DNA of 9,536 bases from Woeseiaceae bacterium (lineage in GTDB: Bacteria; Pseudomonadota; Gammaproteobacteria; Steroidobacterales; Woeseiaceae), in contig WTCH01000215.1 of NCBI GenBank assembly GCA_013138675.1, positions 1-9,536 of the forward strand. The letters are read 5' to 3'. Numbering within the stretch: position 1 is the stretch's first letter; each line of letters starts with the position of its first letter. A program made the translations under genes and the position numbers. The notes under the pieces were generated by a model. The model saw only the letters and a list, made by a program, of their open reading frames with translations, was not told the DNA's origin and ran no database searches. Shown piece after piece: positions 1 to 6,249 of the stretch.

Positions 1-752
1 CGCGCGATGCGCTTCTTATCCGTGAGCTGCTCTTCCAGCCAGTCATACTTCGCCAGCGCACCGCGGCTGCCCTCCGGGATGCCCTGGTTGTACTTTCCGG
101 TTAGCAATCCCGAGGCGAGCGGGCTCCAGGTCGTCGAGCCATAGCCATAGTCCTCGTACACCGCGTCGTACTCCGGGCCAAAGCGCTCACGTTCAAACAG
201 GTTGTAGACAGGTTGCTCGACGATCGGCTTATGCAGGTGATGGCGCTCGGCAACCTGAATTGCGGTCAGGATATCGCCGGCCGACCATTCTGATGTCCCC
301 CAGTACAGTGCCTTGCCGCGCTCGATAATGTTGTGCATGGCCCAGACCGTCTCTTCGATCGGTGTTGTCGAATCGGAGCGATGACAATAAACGAGATCAA
401 CATAGTCCGTATCGAGACGTTTGAGCGACGCGTCCATGCCCTCGAGGAGGTATTTTCGATTAAGTGTGGCCTCCTCGTTCGGACCTTCATTCAGGCCCCA
501 GTAGAACTTGGTTGAGATCAGGTAGCTGCCACGCCGCCAGCCGAGCTTCTTGAGAGCGGCGCCCATGACCTCTTCTGATTTGCCATGCGCATAAGCCTCA
601 GCATTGTCGAAAAAGTTCACGCCGGCATCAAAGGCCGCCGCCATCAACGAGGCCGCAGTCTCCACGCCAAAGCGTGTGTCGAACGTGATCCATGAGCCCA
701 GGGAAAGTTCGCTGAGACGAATTCCGGCCTTGCCAAGGTGACGGTACTTCAT
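1..752 (-). CDS. Aldo/keto reductase, Kv-beta-like (partial, C-terminus missing)
   Basis: This is probably a cytoplasmic NADPH-dependent oxidoreductase acting on aldehydes or ketones; the physiological substrate cannot be read from sequence. The start at 752 gives an N-terminus typical of the family (MKYRHLGKAGIRLSELSLGS), with an AAGGA ribosome site about six bases upstream. About 250 residues are visible before the window edge, where the family usually has 320-350. The four catalytic residues of the AKR fold can be placed: Asp49 and Tyr54 in FFDNAEAYAHG, Lys82 in STKFYWG, and His124 in YCHRSD. The segments PIEETVWAM and ALYWGTSEWS resemble Kv channel beta subunits and bacterial YghZ-like reductases, so I place it in that branch. 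True Kv-beta proteins have Asn at the His position; here it is His, which favours an ordinary active reductase. It is divergent from the lipoprotein gene at 856, with about 100 bases between them. Confidence 0.93.
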   Translation of the reverse strand, partial: MKYRHLGKAGIRLSELSLGSWITFDTRFGVETAASLMAAAFDAGVNFFDNAEAYAHGKSEEVMGAALKKLGWRRGSYLISTKFYWGLNEGPNEEATLNRKYLLEGMDASLKRLDTDYVDLVYCHRSDSTTPIEETVWAMHNIIERGKALYWGTSEWSAGDILTAIQVAERHHLHKPIVEQPVYNLFERERFGPEYDAVYEDYGYGSTTWSPLASGLLTGKYNQGIPEGSRGALAKYDWLEEQLTDKKRIA

Positions 753-855
753 GAAATTCCTTGTGAAGGTACTTGCTGGCGCGAATAGTACCGCAGGTCA
801 AAGGGAATTCTCGGCTGACATTGTGGTCTTATCCAGCAGGCAGGTGGGGAGATTC
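753..855. promoter_or_regulatory. Divergent intergenic region between the reductase and lipoprotein genes
   Basis: These 103 bases must carry the 5' signals of both divergent genes unless promoters lie inside the coding regions. The ribosome site of the reductase (AAGGA on the minus strand, plus-strand positions 758-762) and that of the lipoprotein gene (AGGTGGGGAG, 842-851) are clear. I found no good -35/-10 pair on either strand, so promoter positions remain unassigned. Confidence 0.45.
842..851 (+). promoter_or_regulatory. Ribosome binding site that fixes the lipoprotein start
   Basis: The purine-rich string AGGTGGGGAG lies four bases before the ATG at 856. The protein starting there opens directly with a lipoprotein signal peptide. 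An in-frame ATG at 751 would add 35 residues and bury that signal, and no comparable ribosome site was seen for it within the reductase coding region. The 856 start is therefore preferred. Confidence 0.75.
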
Positions 856-3528
856 ATGAAGCGACTTCGACCAGGCTTTCTGGCCGGGCTGAGCTGTTTG
901 TTACTGGCGGCCTGTGGCGGCGGTTCGTCGGGCAACGGAGGAGGCACGCAGCCTTCGCTACCGGTGAGTAATCCGCCAACTGGCAACGTCCTTCCCGGCC
1001 CACGGCCTGGTGCAGGCCCACAGTCTATCGTTGCGTTCGAGTCCGGACAGGTAAGACCTCTCGCGTTATCCGCCGACGGTCAGCGCCTGGTCGCTGTCAA
1101 CACACCCGACAACAGGCTCGAGATCTTCTCCACCAACGGCGGCCTGCAAGCTGTGGCTTCGGTAGCAGTCGGTCTTGAACCCGTGGCAGTCGCGCTCGAC
1201 CCGTCAGGCCGTGCATGGGTCGTCAACCATCTGTCGGACAGCATCAGCATTGTCGATATCGATGCCCCTGTGCCGCAGGTAGTGCAGACCTTATGGGTTG
1301 GTGACGAACCTCGCGATATTGTGTTTGCTGGCACAAACCGTGAACGCGCCTTTGTCACAACGGCGCATCGCGGCCAGAACAGCCCGGTAGACCCGGCCAT
1401 GAATACACCGGGCATTGGGCGCGCGGACGTATGGGTTTTTGACAGCACCGCAATCGACGATACTCCCGGCGGCGACGTCGAGGAGATAATCACGCTGTTT
1501 GGTGACCGGCCTCGTCCACTTGCAGTCTCCGCCGACGGTCTGCGCGTATTCGCTGGTATTTTTCTGTCCGGCAATCGCACAACGGCCATTGCGCCGCGCA
1601 ACTTCAACAAGAGCGCACCGACGAACAGCGCGGACAATGTGCAGCAACCGGATACCGGCTTGATCGTGCAATTCAACGGTACCTCGTGGGTCGACGCGGA
1701 CGGCAACAGCCGCAGTGCCTTCGTGCCATTCACTCTGCCCGACTACGACGTTTTTGAGATCGACGCTGAGACTTTGTTGGAGACGAGACGAGTGTCCGGG
1801 GTCGGCACGGTACTCTTTAATATGGTCGTCAACCCGGTCGATGACACGTTGTACGTTTCAAACATCGACTCGAACAATCACATCCGGTTCTCGGGGACGA
1901 CGTCTCGCGGCAACACATCTGTCCGCGGCCATATCGTAGACCAACAGATCACCGTTGTTGGAGCCGGCCAGGACGTTCGCCAGCGAATGGTCAACAAGCA
2001 CATCGACTTCAGTGTGCCGACAGGGTCTCAGGCCGAACGGGACCTCAGCCTGGCAACCTTGCTGGACATGGCAATCACGCAGGACGGCCAGACACTCTAC
2101 GCCACGGCGTTCGGCTCGCAGAAGATCGCCGTGTTCGACACGACCGAACTTGCCGATGACAACTTCGTACCAGGCGCAGCGACTCAAATAGATCTCAGCG
2201 CCGGCGGACCCAGCGGCATCGTACTCGACGAGGCGAGCGGCCGCGCTTATGTGCTGACACGTTTCGACAACGGCATATCGACAATTGACCTCACAATCAA
2301 CCAGGAGGCTGCACATCTGGCCATGTTCAACCCAGAGCCGGTCGAAATCACAGCGGGTCGCAAGTTCCTTTACGATGCCCGCCTGACATCAGGCAACGGC
2401 AACGATGCCTGCGCCAGCTGCCATATCTTTGGTGATACAGACGGCCTGGCCTGGGATCTTGGTAATCCGGACGGCACCGTCGCGCAAATACCAAACACCT
2501 TCATTCCGATTTCGCCGGCAGGTGCGCCACGTCACTTTCATCCGATGAAGGGTCCTATGACCACGCAGTCAATGCGCGGAATAAAGGGGCATGGCCCCAT
2601 GCACTGGCGAGGTGACCGAACCGGCGCTGTTCGCGTGGATGGCGAAACGCTGGAAGAAGCAGCCTTTAAGGAGTTCAATGAGGCATTTGATGCACTGGCT
2701 GGCTTGGGTGGCGAAATCTCGACGGCAGACATGCAGGCCTTTACCGACTTCGCGATGCGCATTAGCTATCCACCAAACCCTATCCGGCAACTCGACAACA
2801 GCCTGGTCGGCATCGAGATCGACGGCGAGCGCCTGTATGACGATGGCATCGTACGTGTGCAAACCGGTTTGCTCGAAGTATGCGCGCAGTGTCACCCGAT
2901 TGACCCGGCAGCCGGAATATTCGGGACACGCGGTCTCAGTGCCAACAATTCGCAGGCAGGAGAGAAGAATTTCAAGATTCCCCACTTCCGGGACCAGTAC
3001 CAGAAAGTCGGAATGTTCGGCTGGGGATTCCAGTCACCAACCGCCACCGGCCCCCAGGTCCGGGGCTTCTCGTTCAACCACAACGGTGCGACCAGTTCGA
3101 ACTTCATCATCGCCGACCTCGGCATGCCGCAAGCCGATTTGCTGGCATTGCGGGCGTTTCTCTATGCCTTTCCTACCGAATCGCCACCAATTCTCGGCCA
3201 GCAAGTTACGTTGACCGACAACAATCGTGCCTCGGCACGTACCCGCATCGACTTGCTTGTGGAACGCGGCATGACCGAAATACCGATCCCGGAATGTGAC
3301 CTGGTTGTAACCGGTGCCATAGCTGGCGAGATGCGCGGCTGGGCGATGGACCGAAATGGCCAGTTCCGGCCCGACCGGGCAGCCGAATCCGCTATAGGCC
3401 AGACCAGCCTGGAGGCATTAATCGCGGCCCCGGGTCAGTACCTGACATTCCTTTGCACGCCCTGGGGTTCCGGCACACGCATTGGTATAGATCGCGATCT
3501 GGACGGCATTCTCAATGGCGATGAGTAG
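856..3528 (+). CDS. Lipoprotein: YVTN beta-propeller fused to a di-heme cytochrome c peroxidase-like domain
   Basis: This is predicted to be an envelope-anchored c-type cytochrome of 890 residues. A lipoprotein signal peptide ends in LAAC, with Cys20 as the lipidated residue, followed by a Gly/Ser/Pro-rich linker to about residue 55. Residues 56-500 hold about seven propeller repeats of the YVTN type, for example LALSADGQRLVAVN, VALDPSGRAWVVN, MAITQDGQTLYAT and IVLDEASGRAYVL. Residues 505-810 resemble the MauG/CcpA di-heme family. They carry CASCH at 519-523 and CAQCH at 676-680, each followed by an FxxP/LRG-like segment (TTQSMRGIKGHGPMHWRGDR and KIPHFRDQY). The C-terminus ends in a DRDLDGILNGDE calcium-loop-like motif. 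Gly at position +2 after the lipid cysteine agrees with outer-membrane sorting; the facing side is unknown. The substrate is unknown: peroxide reduction, oxidation of a protein or small molecule, or electron transfer are all possible. No heme maturation gene is nearby. Confidence 0.88.
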   Translation: MKRLRPGFLAGLSCLLLAACGGGSSGNGGGTQPSLPVSNPPTGNVLPGPRPGAGPQSIVAFESGQVRPLALSADGQRLVAVNTPDNRLEIFSTNGGLQAVASVAVGLEPVAVALDPSGRAWVVNHLSDSISIVDIDAPVPQVVQTLWVGDEPRDIVFAGTNRERAFVTTAHRGQNSPVDPAMNTPGIGRADVWVFDSTAIDDTPGGDVEEIITLFGDRPRPLAVSADGLRVFAGIFLSGNRTTAIAPRNFNKSAPTNSADNVQQPDTGLIVQFNGTSWVDADGNSRSAFVPFTLPDYDVFEIDAETLLETRRVSGVGTVLFNMVVNPVDDTLYVSNIDSNNHIRFSGTTSRGNTSVRGHIVDQQITVVGAGQDVRQRMVNKHIDFSVPTGSQAERDLSLATLLDMAITQDGQTLYATAFGSQKIAVFDTTELADDNFVPGAATQIDLSAGGPSGIVLDEASGRAYVLTRFDNGISTIDLTINQEAAHLAMFNPEPVEITAGRKFLYDARLTSGNGNDACASCHIFGDTDGLAWDLGNPDGTVAQIPNTFIPISPAGAPRHFHPMKGPMTTQSMRGIKGHGPMHWRGDRTGAVRVDGETLEEAAFKEFNEAFDALAGLGGEISTADMQAFTDFAMRISYPPNPIRQLDNSLVGIEIDGERLYDDGIVRVQTGLLEVCAQCHPIDPAAGIFGTRGLSANNSQAGEKNFKIPHFRDQYQKVGMFGWGFQSPTATGPQVRGFSFNHNGATSSNFIIADLGMPQADLLALRAFLYAFPTESPPILGQQVTLTDNNRASARTRIDLLVERGMTEIPIPECDLVVTGAIAGEMRGWAMDRNGQFRPDRAAESAIGQTSLEALIAAPGQYLTFLCTPWGSGTRIGIDRDLDGILNGDE

Positions 3529-3564
3529 GGATGGCTTATTCAGGTTGTGTACCAAAAGCAACAG

Positions 3565-3593
3565 TTGAGTACACCGCCCGTTCGTCCTAAACT
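3565..3593 (+). promoter_or_regulatory. Sigma70-like promoter of the cysteine-rich protein gene
   Basis: TTGAGT at 3565-3570 and TAAACT at 3588-3593 are separated by exactly 17 bases, and each matches the sigma70 consensus at four of six positions. The start codon at 3620 lies 26 bases after the -10 box, which allows a short leader holding the ribosome site AGAGGAG (3607-3613). The element lies just after the lipoprotein stop codon, so the next gene can be transcribed on its own. The prediction rests on motif and spacing alone. Confidence 0.55.
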
Positions 3594-3619
3594 GGGAACA
3601 GAATTAAGAGGAGAAAGCG

Positions 3620-3997
3620 ATGCGACAACAACTCATTGAAGCGCTCATGTACCCCAGATTGCTTCTCAAGCAAGTCATCGAAGACCACAACTACCACCAC
3701 AAGAACATGTTCGAAGCTACCGGCGAACGGTGCAATCACTGCACGGGTGACGGTTGCGGCTGGGAAACCTGCATGCAGGATTTCAAGCGCATCGACGATA
3801 TGACAACGGAAACCCTGAGTGTTTCATTGCGTCAAGGCATCAATTTTGTCGAGGCATTGCACAAGCATCTGCGCCACGACGAAACCACCTGCACCTGTGA
3901 GCCCTGCAACTGGATTCGTAATGCCGAGCACCTGACCGAGGAGGTGGAACTCCAACTCCCACATGTCGATGCGGCGGCAGCGCACCCCGAGCACTAG
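3620..3997 (+). CDS. Small cysteine-rich protein of unknown function, possible metal binder
   Basis: I do not recognise this 125-residue protein. It has a strong ribosome site (AGGAG, six bases before ATG) and no signal peptide or membrane segment, so it is probably cytoplasmic. Seven cysteines fall in two clusters. The first is C38-x2-C41-x4-C46-x4-C51 within a Gly/Trp-containing loop (GDGCGWETC); the second is C91-x-C93-x2-C96 (CTCEPC). A His-rich stretch (HNYHHK, residues 23-28) precedes the first cluster. The segment between the clusters is likely helical and acidic. The pattern suggests zinc or iron-sulfur binding, or redox disulfides, but matches no family I can name. With a promoter before it and an intrinsic terminator after it, it appears to be a single-gene transcript. 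The codon pattern and framing support a real gene; the function is open. Confidence 0.8.
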   Translation: MRQQLIEALMYPRLLLKQVIEDHNYHHKNMFEATGERCNHCTGDGCGWETCMQDFKRIDDMTTETLSVSLRQGINFVEALHKHLRHDETTCTCEPCNWIRNAEHLTEEVELQLPHVDAAAAHPEH

Positions 3998-4002
3998 CTA
4001 TT

Positions 4003-4028
4003 AAAAACCCCGCGTCGGCGGGGTTTTT
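4003..4028 (+). terminator. Intrinsic terminator, possibly bidirectional
   Basis: An 11-base perfect inverted repeat (AAAAACCCCGC and GCGGGGTTTTT) encloses the four-base loop GTCG. The hairpin starts five bases after the stop codon of the cysteine-rich protein gene. Its GC core is followed by five T on the plus strand, and because the arms begin with five A it also has a T run when read on the minus strand. It ends the cysteine-rich gene's transcript and separates it from the ATPase gene. Confidence 0.93.
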
Positions 4029-4104
4029 GCTATTGATCGATGAGATTTCCAGCGTGTCTGGCCTGGATCGCGGTGATGACTCGGCGATCATTCTGAGTAA
4101 TTCG

Positions 4105-4134
4105 TTGACACGACATAAGTACACGATTTTTTAT
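4105..4134 (+). promoter_or_regulatory. Candidate sigma70 promoter for the ATPase gene
   Basis: A perfect -35 hexamer, TTGACA (4105-4110), is followed after 18 bases by TTTTAT (4129-4134), a four-of-six match to the -10 consensus. If used, it would give a leader of roughly 140 bases, including the 4239-4253 hairpin. The alternative TATATA at 4206 lacks a good -35 partner at normal spacing. The perfect -35 box in an AT-rich stretch makes this the better candidate. Confidence 0.45.
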
Positions 4135-4238
4135 CTTTAATTATCAACGATTTAGTGTATTTCCCTAGAAATTATTCGAATTAACCCTTCAAACCCCTCG
4201 CCGCCTATATAAGAATAGGAATCGTACGAGCGCAGGGA

Positions 4239-4253
4239 CCGGCAACACGCCGG
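4239..4253 (+). other. Short hairpin in the ATPase gene leader
   Basis: CCGGC and GCCGG pair perfectly around the loop AACAC, 30 bases before the GTG start. An A-rich tail follows instead of T residues, so it is not a terminator on the plus strand. It may shape ribosome access, because the ribosome site just downstream (GGGA at 4272-4275) is weak. The function is inferred only. Confidence 0.35.
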
Positions 4254-4283
4254 AAAATAATAATAAAACACGGGAATCAACGC

Positions 4284-5573
4284 GTGGCGCAAGCGCAAGA
4301 GAACCCTGTAAGCGAAGCAAAATATCTCGAGTTCTTTGGACTGAACCGGGCGCCGTTCGCGTGCCTGTCCACACCGTCACAGATCTTTGACTCGGCGCAA
4401 TATTCGCTGTTGATGTCGCACCTCGCCAGCGCGACCGAAGAGACCGACTGCCTCGTGGTCCTTCGCGGCTCGAACGGGTCAGGCAAGACCACGCTCCTCA
4501 ATCGGTACCTGAGTAAGCTCGACGAAGATGTATTCTTCGTGACGATTGACGACTCCTGTCGTGCAGCAACTGACTTCTACAGCACGTTTTTGCGACAACT
4601 CGGTTTCAAAGACATCATGGGCACGTTGAAAGAGCTGCGTAGCATAACCACGGAGTTTCTTGTTCATCGCGCCTCGATCGGCGACACCGTTCTAATGGTG
4701 ATTGACAACGCACACCTGATTCGGCCGGTTGTTCTGGATCAGTTGCAGTGGATAGCTGCAGCCCGGGTGGACGACCGGCGCGTACTCAGCGTTGTCATTG
4801 CCGGAGACTCGAGCATTGCGCGCATCATTGAGTCCCCTGCACTGCAGGAACTAAAATTCCGCAGCCATATCGACTTTCAGATTCGTGTCTTCACCGAAGT
4901 CGAGGCAGCCGAGTACATGCAGTACCGACTGGACCAGGCTGGCAATGCATTTGCCGTGGAAATCGACGAAAAAGCGCAGTCACTTATTTACCGATTCACG
5001 GGTGGTTACCCGGGCCCCATCAACAAGCTGTGCGGCGCTCTGCTGAGCGAGTGTTGCGAGCAGGGAACGCGGACCGTCGGGCAAGAGATAGTCAGGACTG
5101 TTGCCAGCGACCTGGAGCTGTTACCGCATGTTTTTCCATCGCATGGCAGGATACGACGCCAGGCCGATAGGCCTGAAGAACGCATCACGGAACGCGAATC
5201 AACAGCGAAGAAGCGTAAAGAACAGAGCGCCAGGAAGAGCGCGTCGGAAATCACACAACTCAACGAAGCTCTCACTAAGGCCCGATGGGCTCTTCGCGAA
5301 AGCGAGGAGGCACGTAGAGCCGTTGTTGCCGATCTCAAGAAGGAGCAGCGGGAACTAAAAACCGCCATGACCAATGTCCACAAGGCAAGATCAAGGAACC
5401 AGGATCTCGACGTGATGAACGCGCAACTGGAAGCGTCGGTCGAGGAACTGAAAGCGGACCTCAAAACTGCCGACAAGCTCGGCGACGAATTAGAGGCCGT
5501 TGAAAAGCAGCTTGAGGAAGCCAGGAGTGAATGCGAATCACTGCAATCTCAGGCGGCAGACATAAACGACTAG
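4284..5573 (+). CDS. GspA/ExeA-like AAA+ ATPase with C-terminal coiled coil and altered catalytic residues
   Basis: This 429-residue protein starts at GTG. No other in-frame start lies nearby, and the family-typical opening YLEFFGLNRAPF follows at residues 14-25. Residues 10-275 form a GspA/ExeA-type AAA+ domain: Walker A GSNGSGKTT (62-70), Walker B strand VLMVIDNAH with Asp141, a sensor-1-like VVIAGDSS, and GGYPGPINKLC (240-250). Family members normally read DEA[HQ] and GGxPRxIN, so the catalytic glutamate is Asn142 here and the sensor-2 arginine is Gly244. ATP binding looks possible and hydrolysis doubtful. Residues 290-425 are highly charged with long Glu/Lys/Ala/Leu heptad-like stretches, a predicted coiled coil in place of the membrane segment and peptidoglycan-binding part of classical GspA. 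No GspB or other secretion gene is visible. Relatives serve type II secretion or exopolysaccharide/exosortase loci; the role here is unknown, perhaps scaffolding. Its stop codon overlaps that of the convergent gene. Confidence 0.85.
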   Translation: MAQAQENPVSEAKYLEFFGLNRAPFACLSTPSQIFDSAQYSLLMSHLASATEETDCLVVLRGSNGSGKTTLLNRYLSKLDEDVFFVTIDDSCRAATDFYSTFLRQLGFKDIMGTLKELRSITTEFLVHRASIGDTVLMVIDNAHLIRPVVLDQLQWIAAARVDDRRVLSVVIAGDSSIARIIESPALQELKFRSHIDFQIRVFTEVEAAEYMQYRLDQAGNAFAVEIDEKAQSLIYRFTGGYPGPINKLCGALLSECCEQGTRTVGQEIVRTVASDLELLPHVFPSHGRIRRQADRPEERITERESTAKKRKEQSARKSASEITQLNEALTKARWALRESEEARRAVVADLKKEQRELKTAMTNVHKARSRNQDLDVMNAQLEASVEELKADLKTADKLGDELEAVEKQLEEARSECESLQSQAADIND

Positions 5574-5962
5574 TTGTCCGTCGGATCTCCGGGACTCAAT
5601 ACATCCGTATCGTCGTAGACCGGTGGCTCCGCCTCTTCGGGTTCGGGTACCGCTTTGGGTGCCGGCGCAGCACTGGCGCCGCAGGACCATCCCCAGCCTT
5701 GTAGCCTGGCTACGAACTCCTCGGCCTTGGCCTCGCAGTAACCCGCCTGGGTCTGGGCGCTCCACAGCACCTGGGACTCTCCCGGCGCCTCCGTATCCTT
5801 GTAGTAATGAACTTCGCAAGGGACCGTCAACCCCGGCTCGGTCAGAATCTCGACACGGCGCACGAGGTCACCATGTGTGCACTGGTACTTGCCAGCCTCC
5901 TGGGCGATGGCAATACCGGGTACGACTAGCGCCAGTAGCGCAATTGAATGTTTGATGTTCAT
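5570..5962 (-). CDS. Secreted four-cysteine protein of unknown function
   Basis: This is a 130-residue protein with a clear Sec signal peptide (MNIKHSIALLALVVPGIAIA, cleaved before Gln21), so the mature form is probably periplasmic. Cysteines at 28, 49, 76 and 94 could form two disulfides. The core carries recognisable short segments, including VPCEVHYYKDTE, VLWSAQTQAGYC and GWGWSC, and the last 35 residues are a Pro/Glu/Asp-rich, probably disordered tail. The pattern looks like a conserved proteobacterial family, but I cannot assign a function. The start at 5962 overlaps the stop of the upstream membrane-protein gene by four bases (ATGA), and an AGGGGA ribosome site precedes it, which implies translational coupling. 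The stop codon shares bases with that of the convergent ATPase gene. Confidence 0.85.
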   Translation of the reverse strand: MNIKHSIALLALVVPGIAIAQEAGKYQCTHGDLVRRVEILTEPGLTVPCEVHYYKDTEAPGESQVLWSAQTQAGYCEAKAEEFVARLQGWGWSCGASAAPAPKAVPEPEEAEPPVYDDTDVLSPGDPTDN

Positions 5963-6156
5963 TCTTTCCCCTTTCTGCTGCCCATCATCAGAGAAATCAA
6001 TGCAGAGGCAACGCCCAGCAATGCAATCGCACCGCCATACTTAAGCATGTTCGTCATGCCGGATTCGAAACTCATCATATCGAAAATGACAAGCAACCCA
6101 ACAACAGCAGACATGACAACAATGAAAAATGCACAAATGATCGCGATCTTTTGCAT
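5959..6156 (-). CDS. Small two-helix inner-membrane protein
   Basis: This 65-residue protein is almost entirely hydrophobic. A first transmembrane helix spans about residues 3-25 and a second about residues 38-57, with a short charged loop between them and a basic tail (SRKGKE) likely to face the cytoplasm. The ATG at 6156 is chosen over the TTG one codon upstream because the GGAG ribosome site lies six bases from the ATG but only three from the TTG. It is the first gene of a two-gene operon with the secreted four-cysteine protein, joined by an ATGA overlap. No family is recognised. It might be a partner or membrane anchor of the secreted protein, or simply co-expressed. Confidence 0.72.
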   Translation of the reverse strand: MQKIAIICAFFIVVMSAVVGLLVIFDMMSFESGMTNMLKYGGAIALLGVASALISLMMGSRKGKE

Positions 6157-6215
6157 CAATATCTCCGGCGGCTCCAGCCTGTTGGCGATCCACCCTGTGA
6201 TTGATCAAGGTCGTC

Positions 6216-6244
6216 TATACTACTCTTCCAGATTGCGAGGACAA
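6216..6244 (-). promoter_or_regulatory. Candidate minus-strand promoter for the small membrane/secreted pair
   Basis: On the minus strand, TTGTCC (6239-6244) and TAGTAT (6217-6222) are separated by 16 bases, and each matches four of six consensus positions. The transcript would start about 50 bases before the ATG at 6156. A plus-strand TATACT (6216-6221), a five-of-six -10 match suited to the flavoprotein gene at 6250, overlaps the same bases but has no good -35 box. The two opposing promoters might therefore share sequence. Motif evidence only. Confidence 0.3.
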
Positions 6245-6249
6245 AGCCT

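Larger units (their letters stand above)
4031..4283 (+). promoter_or_regulatory. Gene-free AT-rich upstream region of the ATPase gene
   Basis: About 250 bases contain no plausible gene. A six-base inverted repeat (GATCGC at 4066-4071 and GCGATC at 4084-4089) could be an operator. From about 4100 to 4215 the DNA becomes markedly AT-rich compared with its surroundings and holds the promoter candidate. The heptamer ACGATTT occurs at 4123 and again at 4147, 24 bases apart. A TATATAAG stretch lies at 4206-4213. Near the start codon, a short hairpin (CCGGC, five-base loop, GCCGG; 4239-4253) is followed by an A-rich run. These elements suggest a regulated promoter and a structured leader, but I cannot match them to a known riboswitch or regulator site. 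Confidence 0.5.

Noticed and set aside
751..855. In-frame upstream ATG at 751 for the cytochrome lipoprotein, overlapping the start codon of the divergent reductase
   Set aside because: It would place 35 unrelated residues before a textbook lipoprotein signal peptide. The ATG at 856 has a strong ribosome site and gives the expected N-terminus.
1080..1733. Long open frame on the minus strand inside the propeller gene (217 codons), plus the shorter frame at 1291-1671
   Set aside because: The translations are Arg/Ser/Thr/Pro-rich with no recognisable domain and lie antisense to well-formed propeller repeats. Such frames are common opposite GC-rich genes.
2591..3214. Plus-strand open frame of 207 codons in another frame of the cytochrome domain
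   Set aside because: It overlaps the heme-binding region with an Arg/Ser/Trp-rich product typical of an out-of-frame shadow; the CAQCH motif lies in the other frame.
4239..4260. CCGGC/GCCGG hairpin as an intrinsic terminator
   Set aside because: The stem is only five base pairs and an A-rich run, not a T-rich run, follows on the plus strand; it also lies upstream of a gene start.
4220..4283. Possible cyclic-di-GMP (GEMM) riboswitch or other metabolite switch in the ATPase leader
   Set aside because: A short hairpin and a GCAGGG string are present, but the conserved core and second stem of the known class are not recognisable, and the region is short.
5006..5476. Minus-strand open frame (156 codons) opposite the coiled-coil part of the ATPase gene
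   Set aside because: The Ser/Arg/Leu-rich translation is the expected mirror of Glu/Lys/Ala-rich coiled-coil codons. No ribosome site or family resemblance was seen.
6157..6159. TTG start one codon upstream of the small membrane protein's ATG
   Set aside because: It would sit only three bases from the GGAG ribosome site, whereas the ATG at 6156 has a normal six-base spacing.
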